Assembly: GCF_013306565.1 (NCBI RefSeq)
Contig: NZ_PZPO01000002.1
Span: 12,501-76,500 of the forward strand
Source of the DNA: Hyphomicrobium sulfonivorans
Lineage (GTDB): Bacteria > Pseudomonadota > Alphaproteobacteria > Rhizobiales > Hyphomicrobiaceae
Direction of reading: 5' to 3'
DNA: 64,000 bases
The notes under the pieces: generated by a model
Told to the model about the DNA's origin: nothing
The model's database searches: none
What the model saw: the letters and a program-made list of their open reading frames with translations, nothing else
Shown here: piece by piece, positions 26,644 through 36,600 of the stretch
Position numbering within the stretch: the first letter of the stretch is position 1
Layout: each line of letters begins with the position of its first letter
Translations under genes and position numbers: made by a program

Positions 26644-29019
26644 ATGACGAACACCAGGCCGCCCGGCAGGGGCTCCCCGCAACATCCGCAGCGACCGGTT
26701 TATCCGGCTAATCCGCGTGGACAACAGGCCTACGGTGCGAACCTGCCCCATGGTTTTGCGGGTGAGCGGCGCCCGATACAGCCTCCGCCGCCCCGTCGCG
26801 GCTCGCCGATTCGCTCGCTGGTGATCTTCGGCGGCCTGGCTTTGGTGGTGGTTGGCGGAGGCGCGGCGGCGTTTCTAGCCATGTCGCCCCCGACGGATCT
26901 GCTGCAGCGGGAGATCATCGCGGCCGTGAAGCGCGAGACCGGCCGCGATCTGGTGATCGGCGGCGGCGCTTCCTTCACCCTGTTCCCCTCGGCCGGCGTG
27001 CGCCTTAACGATGTCAGCCTGTCGCCGCCTCCCGGTATGGAGGGCGAGCCGCTGGTGCGGATGACGAGTTTTGACGTCGGCGTGCGCCTTCTGCCGTTGC
27101 TCAGCCAGCAGGTGGTGGTGGATCGGGTCGAGCTGAACAATCCGGTTTTCGTGTTGCGCGTTGATGCCGATGGGCGCCGTAGCTGGGATATGGCGGCCGT
27201 TTCCGGGCATGACGTACCCGCGTTGCCGGGCTCGGAAGGGCGGCGGCTGCGGTTCGGCGGCCCTCTGATGCGCAGCGGCGGCCTGATGGATCTGATTGTC
27301 AGCCCGGCGCACGCGGCTGCCCCCGGCCCAGCGGCGATATCGCTGAACGAGATCGTTATTCATAATGGTGCCCTGCGCTATCAGGACGACCGCAACGGCG
27401 CCTGGGGTCGGTTCGATGGGCTGAACGCGCACTTCTCGATGCCGGCCATGGATGCGCCGCTTACCGGTTCCGGCCTGCTGATGGCCGACGGCGAGAAGTT
27501 TTCATTCAAGTCGCAGTTGACCACTCCGGCTGATCTGGCGGCCCAGAAGCCGGCCAAGCTGGCGCTTTCGATTTCCGGCACGCCGCTCAGCCTTACTTAT
27601 GATGGCACGGTTGGCGGTGAGCAGGGTGCGGGCAGCATCGTCGCCAGTTCGCCTTCACTGTCGGCCTTTGCCAACTGGTGGAGCAACGGCAACGCTAAGC
27701 TACCGCCGCAGCTGGCATCCGGCGAAGTAACCTTCAGCGCCAACATGAATGCCAATCCGCGAGGCGTGGCGTTCTCAGCGATTGATTTTAAGGCCGGCCC
27801 GGCGACCGCCAAGGGGTCGGCGAGCTTTGCTGATCGCGCAGGCGAGCGGCCGTTGATTAACGCCGATCTGGCGGTTTCCGGGCTGGACTTCGCAGTGCTC
27901 TCCCTCGCAGCGGATCTGCGCCAGACTGGCAGCGGTGCAGCTCGCGCCGCCGCGCCACGGCCGACACCGCTAAGCTTTGATGACTTGCTTGGGCCGGGCG
28001 AGAAAGCCGGCGAAGAGCAGGGCTCGCCGCAGTCCATTGAGGAACTGCTTAATGCGCCGCATCCGGGGCCCCGCGTGCAAGGCTATACGCGCCGGGCAGG
28101 CTGGAGCGACGAGCCGATCGATATTAAGGCGCTGGGGCTTGCGGACGCGAATGTGCGGCTGGCGCTGGCGAACGTCACTTATAAGGAGACACGCATCGAC
28201 CGTGCCCAGGTAAACATATCGGTCCGCGATATGGTGGCGAAGGTTAATCTGGCCGACGCACAGCTCTATGGCGGCACGGGTAAGGGCGTGATCACGCTGG
28301 ATGCCTCATCTCCGAAGCCGGCGTTTTCATCCAATATCGATCTGGCGGGTGTCGATGCCGGTCCGATGCTGCGCGATGCGGCGGAAGTGGATTGGGTGAG
28401 CGGCCGGGCGAATGTGGCCTGGAATGTTTCGGGCACCGGCAACACCGAGGCGGCGCTGGTGGCCTCGCTCAACGGAACTTCGCAGGCTTCGATCCGTGAC
28501 GGCGCGGTGGCCGGCTTCGACATCGGTAGCGCCCTGGGAGCGCTGGCCAACGGCAGTGTGCCCAATCTTGAGCGCGATCCATCGCGGCGGACACCGTTCC
28601 GCTCGCTGACCGGCACGTTCACCATCAGCAATGGCGTCGCCAGCAACAACGATCTGCAACTCGACAGCCCGCACGTTCATGCCAGCGGCGATGGCACGGT
28701 GAACCTGTCGCAGCGAACGCTCGACTACACGCTGCGCCCGAAGCTGGTGGCGAATCTGGGTGGCGATGGCGGCGAACGCAATGCGCTGGGCATTGAGGTT
28801 CCGGTGCGCATTACCGGCCCGCTGGATGAGCCGCGATTCGCCCCCGATATCGCCGGCGCGCTGAACAGTCAGGGCACTGTCGACGCGGTAAAGGAGATCG
28901 GCCGCCAGCTCAAAGGAAAGAACGCCGGCGAAGTGGTGAAGGACCTGTTCGGCAAGGAAGAGGGCGGGGGTCCGTCTAAGGCCGAAAAACTGCTCGAAGG
29001 GCTCTTTGGCAAGAAGTGA
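26644..29019 (+). CDS. AsmA-family inner-membrane protein
   Basis: A 791-aa protein of the AsmA family, long proteins anchored in the inner membrane with a large periplasmic beta-rich part, implicated in lipid transport and outer-membrane biogenesis. It has a Pro/Arg-rich cytoplasmic start (residues 1-57), one membrane anchor (SLVIFGGLALVVVGGGAAAF) and the AsmA N-terminal pattern GASFTLFPSAGVRLNDVSLS. The C-terminal AsmA_2 region includes SLNGTSQASIRDGAVAGFD and LDYTLRPKLVANLGG. ATG at 26644 is preferred over upstream in-frame starts because AGAGG precedes it. Confidence 0.88.
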   Translation: MTNTRPPGRGSPQHPQRPVYPANPRGQQAYGANLPHGFAGERRPIQPPPPRRGSPIRSLVIFGGLALVVVGGGAAAFLAMSPPTDLLQREIIAAVKRETGRDLVIGGGASFTLFPSAGVRLNDVSLSPPPGMEGEPLVRMTSFDVGVRLLPLLSQQVVVDRVELNNPVFVLRVDADGRRSWDMAAVSGHDVPALPGSEGRRLRFGGPLMRSGGLMDLIVSPAHAAAPGPAAISLNEIVIHNGALRYQDDRNGAWGRFDGLNAHFSMPAMDAPLTGSGLLMADGEKFSFKSQLTTPADLAAQKPAKLALSISGTPLSLTYDGTVGGEQGAGSIVASSPSLSAFANWWSNGNAKLPPQLASGEVTFSANMNANPRGVAFSAIDFKAGPATAKGSASFADRAGERPLINADLAVSGLDFAVLSLAADLRQTGSGAARAAAPRPTPLSFDDLLGPGEKAGEEQGSPQSIEELLNAPHPGPRVQGYTRRAGWSDEPIDIKALGLADANVRLALANVTYKETRIDRAQVNISVRDMVAKVNLADAQLYGGTGKGVITLDASSPKPAFSSNIDLAGVDAGPMLRDAAEVDWVSGRANVAWNVSGTGNTEAALVASLNGTSQASIRDGAVAGFDIGSALGALANGSVPNLERDPSRRTPFRSLTGTFTISNGVASNNDLQLDSPHVHASGDGTVNLSQRTLDYTLRPKLVANLGGDGGERNALGIEVPVRITGPLDEPRFAPDIAGALNSQGTVDAVKEIGRQLKGKNAGEVVKDLFGKEEGGGPSKAEKLLEGLFGKK

Positions 29020-29029
29020 GCCTCTCATG

Positions 29030-29078
29030 AGCCATATGGGTGGAAAGGGCCTAAAACAGGCCTCTAAATGGCTTTTTT
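29030..29078 (+). terminator. Terminator after the asmA-like gene
   Basis: An outer stem AGCCAT with ATGGCT encloses a second hairpin (GGCCT with AGGCC) and is followed by six Ts. It separates the asmA-like gene from speD. Confidence 0.75.
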
Positions 29079-29164
29079 GACCACTGAGCTTTACAGGCGA
29101 AACTGCGACATAGAATTTTTCGATTAGAGGCAAAATTTCGCTTGCGTAGGGGGGGGGTTGGCCT

Positions 29165-29276
29165 CATATGACCCCTCTCCGTTCGTCCACCTGCCCCTAA
29201 GGTCGAGGTTTTCCAGAACCCCCAAGGTAAGGAGCGGACGGGTCACCTCTATCTGCTGGTTGGGGAGGGTCATATG
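29165..29276 (+). promoter_or_regulatory. Self-complementary speD leader with short upstream ORF
   Basis: CATATGACCCCTCTCC at 29165-29180 is complementary, with one bulge and one G-U, to GGGGAGGGTCATATG at 29262-29276. The second arm contains the speD ribosome-binding site and start codon, so pairing would hide both. The first arm also contains an ATG opening a 10-codon frame (29168-29200, MTPLRSSTCP) preceded by a run of nine Gs. Translating that frame would open the stem. The design suggests translational control of speD, possibly by polyamines or SAM. The RNA does not match a riboswitch class I can identify. Confidence 0.55.
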
Positions 29277-29837
29277 GCCTTTAATGACACCCTCTTCCAA
29301 TTGGGGATGGACTTGACTCGTTCAAGCACCGCCCAAGAGGAAGATCATCGTGTGCCTGCGCCTGTTGTAGCGCACGACGATAGGAAAGACTATTTCATCG
29401 AGCGTGACGGTATCCGCTACGCAGGAACTCACCTTCTGGTGGACCTGTTCGGTGGTCGTCGTTTCGATGACATCGAGCACATTGCAAGCACGCTCAAGCG
29501 TTGCGCGGACGCAGCGGGGGCAACCCTTCTGCACACGCATCTGCACCACTTCTCGCCGCAGGGCGGAGTGGCGGGTGTTGCCGTTCTGGCGGAGAGCCAC
29601 ATCTCCATTCACAGCTGGCCCGAGGCTGATTATGCAGCCCTCGACGTCTTCATGTGTGGGAATGCTCAGCCGGAAAAGTGCATCGAGATCCTGCGCGAAG
29701 CCTTCAGCGTCCGTGAAGTCGTGGTGAAAACCCACCATCGCGGCACTGAGCTGGAAGACCGTAAGTGGCAGGCTGTCCGGCCCAAGCTGGCTCCTGTACA
29801 GATGAAGAGCGCGAGGCGATCGAAGCGCGCAGCCTGA
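29274..29837 (+). CDS. speD: S-adenosylmethionine decarboxylase proenzyme
   Basis: A 187-aa proenzyme that makes decarboxylated SAM for spermidine synthesis. It self-cleaves to create a pyruvoyl cofactor. The processing site is LAESHISIHSWPE, with Ser108 becoming the pyruvoyl group. The active-site regions AGTHLLVDLFGG and the Cys of VFMCGN are present. It is longer than minimal bacterial SpeD (about 120-140 aa) because of a 40-residue N-terminal extension and a basic C-terminal tail. No speE follows. The start codon lies inside the leader inverted repeat. Confidence 0.94.
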   Translation: MAFNDTLFQLGMDLTRSSTAQEEDHRVPAPVVAHDDRKDYFIERDGIRYAGTHLLVDLFGGRRFDDIEHIASTLKRCADAAGATLLHTHLHHFSPQGGVAGVAVLAESHISIHSWPEADYAALDVFMCGNAQPEKCIEILREAFSVREVVVKTHHRGTELEDRKWQAVRPKLAPVQMKSARRSKRAA

Positions 29838-29965
29838 CGGCTGTCTGCTCGGATTGGCCCTCCCCGCTCTTCCGGCCTTGTTTCTGCCTTGTCCTTGGGC
29901 GACGCAGCGGTGAAAATACCGCTGTGTCGCCTTGGATTCGGGTGGGTGGCCAAGCGCAGGGGACG

Positions 29966-31330
29966 ATGGTCGTGATTCGCGCTCTCCTTATCGCCGTATT
30001 GTGCGCGCTGTTCAGCGCGCCTGTTCTGCTGCGCGTGCCTGTTGCTTCAGCGCAGGAACCGGGGCTCGGCGGCAGCTTCATCACGCCGTTCCCAAGCAAT
30101 GATATTTATCAGGTCCAGGTTGTGGGCGACTGGCTGGCCGAAGGTCTGCTGGGCGGTCTCACGGGCACGTTCAACGGTGGCCCGGGCGTTTCGATCTCGC
30201 GCCGCCGCTACCCGTTGATGGGGCTGATGAGCCGTGGCGCCGCCTCTGAGCTGGCGTCGCTTGAGCAGACCTTTTCCAGCGATCCCAGCCATATCGCCAT
30301 TGTTATGCTGGGCGTGCAGGATCGCTACAGCCTCAATCGCACCCGCAGCACCGCCGGGCTCGAGGAATGGCGTGCCAGCTATGGTGGCCAGGTCGACCGG
30401 CTGATGAAAATGCTGAAGCGCAGCAATCGCGCGGTTTATTGGGTCGGACTGCCGAATATGCGCCGCTGGCAGGACAACGAGCGGGCGCAGCGCATCAACG
30501 ACGTGATCCGCGAGCGCGCCTATATCAACGGCGTCCGCTACATCGATGCGTATGCCAGCTTCCTGGATGAAGGCGGCGGCTATAGCGATTGGGGTCCGGA
30601 TATCACCGGCAAAAGCGGCCGTCTGCGCGACCGGGACGGCGTACATTTCACCCAGGCGGGCTATCTCAAGCTGGCGCACTTTGTTGAGCGCGAACTTAAG
30701 CGCGACGTGGCGCAGGCACGGAACGAGCGCGCCATTCCGCTGGCGGGCGATGAGGCGGAGCAGTCCAGGGTCAACCCGGACAAGGCTCGTCTGCAGGCGG
30801 AAAGCGCCAAGGCTGAGGCGCGGGCGAAGTTGGCAAAGGGCGGTGCAAGCGGCAGTCAGCTGCTGGCAGCCGCCGCTGACGATGGCGCGCGCGATCAGAA
30901 GCAGGAGACAGGCAAGGTCGATCTCCGGGTGACAGGTTCGGACGGCACCGAGCAGGTGGTGACGGTTGAGATCATCCGACCGGCCATTTCGGCCTCGGTG
31001 ATTGCTCTGGTCACCCGCAAGCGCAGTGACGACAAGGCCACGCATATGGGCGACGTACTGGTGGATCAGATCCCCGGCGGTCTGACCGTAATGAGCTCCA
31101 TCGTTCCGCCGCGTGGAATGGATGGCACGCGCCGTCGTCTGTCTCCGACGCAGAGCCCTTATTTCCGCGTGCTGGAGCGCGGCGAGCGGTTGCAGGCCAA
31201 GCCCGGACGGGCTGATGAATTTGTCTGGCCGCGCCCACAGTTCACCGCCGAATTGCGCGGCATTGGCGATGAACCGCCGCCGATGGCTGTTGTGCCAGGC
31301 GACGGCGCCACCGGCAGCGCTGGGCGCTGA
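29966..31330 (+). CDS. DUF459 SGNH-hydrolase-fold exported protein
   Basis: A 454-aa exported protein with an N-terminal signal sequence (MVVIRALLIAVLCALFSAPVL region). Its SGNH-type esterase domain belongs to the DUF459 group. VVGDWLAEGL corresponds to block I, IVMLGVQDRY to a later block, and RDGVHFTQAGYLKL carries the catalytic D-x-x-H. The C-terminal 150 residues after the domain are Ala/Lys-rich and then unassigned. DUF459 proteins may act on acyl groups of cell-wall polymers; the substrate here is unknown. ATG at 29966 has AGGGGA just upstream. Confidence 0.8.
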   Translation: MVVIRALLIAVLCALFSAPVLLRVPVASAQEPGLGGSFITPFPSNDIYQVQVVGDWLAEGLLGGLTGTFNGGPGVSISRRRYPLMGLMSRGAASELASLEQTFSSDPSHIAIVMLGVQDRYSLNRTRSTAGLEEWRASYGGQVDRLMKMLKRSNRAVYWVGLPNMRRWQDNERAQRINDVIRERAYINGVRYIDAYASFLDEGGGYSDWGPDITGKSGRLRDRDGVHFTQAGYLKLAHFVERELKRDVAQARNERAIPLAGDEAEQSRVNPDKARLQAESAKAEARAKLAKGGASGSQLLAAAADDGARDQKQETGKVDLRVTGSDGTEQVVTVEIIRPAISASVIALVTRKRSDDKATHMGDVLVDQIPGGLTVMSSIVPPRGMDGTRRRLSPTQSPYFRVLERGERLQAKPGRADEFVWPRPQFTAELRGIGDEPPPMAVVPGDGATGSAGR

Positions 31331-31399
31331 TCCGATAAAATTGCCTAGCTCCTCCTGCTGCCTTTAAACTGCCCGAAGCGGAGCCGCCTGCGAGCAAGC

Positions 31400-31436
31400 T
31401 GCGTTTTCCCGGCGTAGGCCGAGATCCACGTAAGCG
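31400..31436. repeat. REP-like element
   Basis: The stretch TTTTCCCGGCGTAGGCCGAG followed by ATCCACG resembles the common extragenic element whose translation reads WISAYAGKT. It lies just after the DUF459 gene. The match is from memory of the pattern only. Confidence 0.35.
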
Positions 31437-31596
31437 CCCGGAAGGACGCGGCTGGCAAGATATCCAGACCATAGACGCGCACCACTTCAGCCGACTCGAG
31501 GGTTGAAGCTGGCGAGGGTGCCGATGAATGTAACCGCCAAGCGTGCCGCGCCGCCCATTCTTCTGTACCCGAAGCGCATGCGCAGAATGGCGTCGA

Positions 31597-31614
31597 TCCC
31601 GACCAATGTCGGGA
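31597..31614. repeat. Short extragenic palindrome
   Basis: TCCCGAC and GTCGGGA form a perfect 7-bp stem with a CAAT loop. It lies in the gene-free stretch 31331-32092 and resembles other extragenic REP-type hairpins. No T run follows, so it is not an obvious terminator. Confidence 0.4.
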
Positions 31615-31660
31615 TGAGGGTAGGGGAACTTGAGCGGGTGAGGGATCAGCGCACAACAAT

Positions 31661-31844
31661 CAGCGCTGGCGGCCGGCTGTGCGGAGCATTGTCGGCAGCT
31701 CTACAAGAAAGCGCCAGCGGCCGGCTCCGCTGCGGTGACGCCGGTACGAGAGTTCTATTATGCACCGGCGGCCGGCTCTCCGAAGGAGAGACGCCAGCGC
31801 ATCAAACAACCACGGCCGGCTCCCCGGACGGGAGTCGCCGGTGC
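31661..31844 (+). repeat. Cluster of four dispersed palindromic repeats
   Basis: Four head-to-tail copies of the element also found at 24164 and 61005: a degenerate one near 31661-31699, then 31711-31746, 31762-31800 and 31810-31844. Each has GGCCGGCT near its left arm and a GCCGGTGC or GCCAGCGC right arm. The copies differ in the loop and in compensating arm positions. The surrounding 31331-32092 holds no convincing gene. Confidence 0.7.
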
Positions 31845-32092
31845 AAAAGAGAGAAAACAATGGCGGCACACAGGCAGACTGCCCCCGCAGTTGTAACATT
31901 GCCTGCGGCCGCCACTGTCTCCGCGGCCCTGCCGGTGGCCGGACCGCGAAGCTGAACCGTTGCCGTGTCGCGCGGGCGAATTTCCCGCCGCGTTTCGTTG
32001 GCCCTAACGGCCAGCAGCATCCATCCACGGGGCCGCATGGATGGCGGCGGCAGCCGGAGCGAAACATCGTCCCGGCGCCGTGTGCCATCGCC

Positions 32093-33538
32093 TCAGCGCG
32101 GCAGCGTGCTCGTGCCCATCAGGAACGTGTCGATCGACTGCGCTGCCTGACGTCCCTCGCGGATCGCCCACACCACCAGCGACTGGCCGCGCCGGATGTC
32201 GCCGGCTGCGAACACCTTCGGCTGGCCGGGCACGCGGTAGTCGCGCTCGTTGGCGTCGATGCCCTTGAAGCGGCCGCGCGGAATGATCGGCAGGCTGAGG
32301 TCGCTGACAACGTCATCTTCCAGCGGGCCGGAGAAGCCCATTGCGAACAGCACGAGGTCGGCGGGCAGTTCGGCTTCGGTGCCGGGAATGGGCTGCATGC
32401 GCGTATCAACTTGCACGTAATGCAGCTTCGTCACCTTGCCGTTCTCGCCCGAGAAGCCGGTGGTCGATACGGAGTATTCAACCGCAGCGCCTTCCGCCTG
32501 ACTGGTGGAGATACGCAGCTTCAACGGCCAGTTCGGCCACGACAGCGCCTTGTCTTCGCGTACGGGCGGCTTGGGCATGATCTCAAGCTGCGTGACCGAC
32601 TTCGCGCCCTGACGCAGCGACGTGCCGATGCAGTCCGATCCTGTGTCGCCACCACCGATGACGATGACGTGCTTGTCCGTGGCGAGGATGTCGCTCGGGT
32701 CGGTGATTGCAGGCGGGATCTCGCCGGAGACGCGGCGGTTCTGTTGCGGCAGGAAATCCATCGCGAAGTGCAGGCCCGCAAGCTCGCGCCCCGGCGTGCT
32801 GACGAAGAAATCGAACGGCCGTTCTGAACCGCCGGCCAGCAGCAGCGCGTCGTGCGTGTCGGCCAGCTCCTGCGTGGTGACGGTTTTGCCGACGTGCACG
32901 TTGCAATGGAACGTGACGCCTTCCGATTCCATCTGGCGCACGCGGCGGTCGATGACATCCTTCTCCATCTTGAAGTCGGGGATGCCATAGCGCAGCAAGC
33001 CGCCCGGTTTGGCGTGCTTTTCGTAGACGTGCACCTCGTGGCCGACGCGCGCGAGTTGCTGCGCAGCTGCCATGCCAGCGGGGCCAGAACCGACGATGGC
33101 GATGCGCTTGCCGGTGCGGCGCGCGGGCAGGTCTGGCGTCGTCCAGCCTTCCTCAAACGCACGGTCGGCGATGGCGCATTCGATGGTCTTGATAGCCACC
33201 GGAGAGTCGTCAATGTTCAGCGTGCACGCGGCCTCGCACGGCGCCGGACAGATGCGACCGGTGATCTCCGGGAAGTTGTTCGTGGAATGCAGGTTCAGCG
33301 CCGCCTGCTTCCAGTCGCCGTGGAAGACAAGGTCGTTCCAGTCGGGGATCTGGTTATTGACCGGGCAGCCGGTATGGCAATACGGCACGCCGCAATCCAT
33401 GCAGCGCGCGGCCTGCGTCTTGGTTGCGCTTTCGCCCAACGGCTCGACGAATTCACCCCAATGCTTCAGCCGTTCGGCGACCGGCGCATACTTGCGCTCC
33501 ATGCGCTCGAATTCGAGGAAGCCCGTTACCTTACCCAT
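32093..33538 (-). CDS. gltD: Glutamate synthase (NADPH) small subunit
   Basis: A 481-aa beta subunit of glutamate synthase. It takes electrons from NADPH through FAD and iron-sulphur clusters to GltB. Two Cys-rich 4Fe-4S motifs lie at the N-terminus ([15 protein letters not shown] and [14 protein letters not shown]). The FAD-binding dinucleotide fold is [17 protein letters not shown] and the NADPH site is [13 protein letters not shown]-like ([14 protein letters not shown]). The C-terminal FAD-contacting motif is [18 protein letters not shown]. It follows gltB by 101 bp on the same strand. AAGGAG precedes the ATG. Confidence 0.97.
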   Translation of the reverse strand: MGKVTGFLEFERMERKYAPVAERLKHWGEFVEPLGESATKTQAARCMDCGVPYCHTGCPVNNQIPDWNDLVFHGDWKQAALNLHSTNNFPEITGRICPAPCEAACTLNIDDSPVAIKTIECAIADRAFEEGWTTPDLPARRTGKRIAIVGSGPAGMAAAQQLARVGHEVHVYEKHAKPGGLLRYGIPDFKMEKDVIDRRVRQMESEGVTFHCNVHVGKTVTTQELADTHDALLLAGGSERPFDFFVSTPGRELAGLHFAMDFLPQQNRRVSGEIPPAITDPSDILATDKHVIVIGGGDTGSDCIGTSLRQGAKSVTQLEIMPKPPVREDKALSWPNWPLKLRISTSQAEGAAVEYSVSTTGFSGENGKVTKLHYVQVDTRMQPIPGTEAELPADLVLFAMGFSGPLEDDVVSDLSLPIIPRGRFKGIDANERDYRVPGQPKVFAAGDIRRGQSLVVWAIREGRQAAQSIDTFLMGTSTLPR

Positions 33539-33639
33539 GATCCCGCTCCTTTGTGCGGTGCCGAGCCCTTCGGGCTTCAGGCAGCGATGCCGGGCTCTGC
33601 GCCCGATTGTTGTTAGCGCGTGTGCTTGCCGAGCCGGCT

Positions 33640-36600
33640 TCAGGCCTTGGGAGCCTTGAAGCCGATCTCGATTGTCTCAAGTCCATCCGCGTCTGCGGCC
33701 TGTGCCTTCGCCATCTCCGCCAGCGCCTTGCGATATTCCACCGGCATTACCTTGCGGAACTTCGGCAGGTATTCGCGCCAGTTGGCGAGAATGGCCTGCG
33801 CCTTCGACGAGTTGGTGTAGCGGGCATGGCGCGAGATGAGCGCATGCAGGCGCTCGGCGTCGTTGCGAGTCATGTCACGCATCACTTCAACGAGGCCGTG
33901 GCTTTCAAGGTCGCCCTGCTGACCCATCAGCCGCTCCATGATCTCTTCTTCAGCCTCGATTGGCTCAAGCTCGACCATCGCCATGTTGCACTTGGTTTCG
34001 AAGTCGCCCGCTTCATCCAGCACGTAGGCGATGCCGCCCGACATGCCCGCAGCGAAGTTGCGGCCGGTATTGCCGAGCACGACGATGCAGCCGCCGGTCA
34101 TGTATTCGCAGCCGTGATCGCCGGTGCCTTCAACGACAGCGGATGCGCCGGAGTTGCGAACCGCGAAGCGCTCACCCGCAACGCCGCGGAAGTAGCACTC
34201 GCCGGTGATGGCGCCGTACAGCACCGTGTTGCCGACGATGATGCTGCTTTCTGGCTTGATGCCGGAGTTGGGATCGGGCCGCACGATGATCTTGCCGCCG
34301 GAAAGGCCCTTGCCGACATAGTCGTTGCCTTCGCCGACCAGATCGAGCGTTACGCCCTGTGCGGTCCAGGCGCCGAAGCTCTGGCCGGCGGTGCCCTTCA
34401 GCGTCAGCCAGATCGTATCCTCCGGCAGCCCCGCATAGCCGAAGCGCGTGGCAACTTCGCCCGAGAGCATTGCGCCGGCGCTGCGGTTGACGTTGGTGAT
34501 CGCAACATCGTGCTTCACCGGCTTGCGCGTTTCCAGCGCCGGACGGCAAAGCTCGATCAGCTTCCGGTCCAGCACCTTCTCAAGCCCGTGGTCCTGACGC
34601 TCGGTGTGATAGATGCCGACGTCATCGGGCATGTGCGGACGATAGAAGATCTTCGAAAAGTCGAGCCCCTTCGCCTTCCAGTGCGCGATGGCGTTCTCCT
34701 TATCGAGCACTTCGGTCTGGCCGATCATCTCGTCGAAGTTGCGGAAGCCGAGCGCCGCCATGTACTCGCGCACTTCTTCAGCAATGAAGAAGAAGTAGTT
34801 GATGACGTGCTCGGGCTTGCCCTGGAACTTCGCACGCAGGACTGGGTCTTGCGTTGCGACGCCGACGGGGCAGGTGTTGAGGTGACACTTGCGCATCATG
34901 ATGCAGCCGGCGGCGATCAGCGGCGCGGTGGAGAAGCCGAACTCGTCGGCACCCAGCAGCGCGCCGACGATGACATCGCGACCGGTGCGCAGGCCGCCGT
35001 CAACCTGCACCGCGATGCGGCTGCGCAGGCGGTTCAGCACCAGCGTCTGATGCGTTTCAGCAAGGCCGATCTCCCACGGCGAACCCGCATGCTTGATGGA
35101 GGTGAGCGGCGAAGCGCCCGTGCCGCCTTCAAAGCCGGAGATCGTGACGTGGTCGGCGCGCGCCTTGGCGACACCCGTTGCAACCGTGCCGACGCCAACT
35201 TCCGAGACGAGCTTCACCGACACGTCGCTCTTCGGGTTGACGTTCTTCAGATCGTAGATGAGCTGCGCCAGATCCTCGATGGAATAGATGTCGTGGTGCG
35301 GCGGCGGCGAGATGAGGCCGACGCCGGGCGTAGAGTGGCGCACCTTCGCGATCACCTGATCGACCTTGTGACCGGGCAACTGTCCGCCCTCGCCGGGCTT
35401 GGCGCCCTGGGCCATCTTGATCTGGATCATGTCGGCGTTGACGAGATATTCCGTCGTCACACCGAAGCGGCCGGAAGCGACCTGCTTGATGGCGGAGCGC
35501 ATGGAATCGCCGTTATCCATCGGCTTGAAGCGATCCACTTCCTCGCCGCCTTCACCGGTGTTCGACTTGCCGCCGATCCGGTTCATGGCGATGGCCAGCG
35601 TGGTGTGCGCTTCGCGGCTGATGGAGCCGTAGCTCATCGCGCCGGTAGCGAAGCGCTTCACGATGTCGACGGCGGGCTCCACTTCATCCAGCGGCACCGG
35701 CGTGCGGCCAAGCTCCTCGGCGGAGCGGATGCGGAACAGCCCGCGCATGGTCATGAGTTGCTCGGCCTGATCGTTCACCTGCTTGGCGAACGCGCGATAC
35801 TTGTCCGGCAGATTGCCGCGCACGGCATGCTGCAGATCGGCCACGACGCCCGCACGCCAGACATGCGCTTCGCCGCGCACGCGGAATGCATATTCGCCGC
35901 CAACTTCCAGCGCGTTTTCCAGCACCTGACTGTCGCCAAAAGCTGCCTTGTGGCGATCAACGGTTTCCTGAGCGATCTCGCGCAGGCCGATGCCTTCAAT
36001 CTGCGTATGCGTGCCAGTGAAGTAGCGCTTCACGAACGACGACCGCAGGCCGATGGCGTCGAAAATCTGCGCGCCGCAATAGGACTGGTAAGTCGAGATG
36101 CCCATCTTCGCCATCACCTTCATGATGGCCTTGCCGATAGCCTTGATGTAGCGCTGCTTCAGCTCATCCGCGGTCACGCCATCGGCGAACTCCGGCAGCA
36201 ACTGCTCCAGCGTCTCGAACGCGAGATAGGGATTGATCGCTTCGGCGCCATAGCCCGCGAGCGTGCAGAACTGATGCACTTCGTTGGCTTCGCCGGTTTC
36301 GACAACCAGACCAACCGAAGTGCGCAGGCCCTGCTTGATCAGGTGATGGTGCACGGCGGACGTCGCCAGCAGCGAAGGAATGGGAATGCGGTCCGGCCCG
36401 ACAGCGCGGTCGGACAGGATGATGATGTTGTATTCCTTCGAGCGAACGGCTTCTTCAGCTTCCGCGCACACGCAGTCCAGCGCCGGCGCCATGCCCGCTG
36501 CGCCCTGATCGGCCGGATAGGTGATGTCGAGCGTGATGGACGAGAACTCGTTGTCCTTCACCTCGCCGATCTGGCGCACGCGCTCCAGATCCTCGTTCGT

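Noticed and set aside
29147-29273. A SAM riboswitch upstream of speD
   Set aside because: I could not fit the leader to SAM-I, SAM-II or other known classes; the inverted repeat and upstream ORF are reported as such instead.
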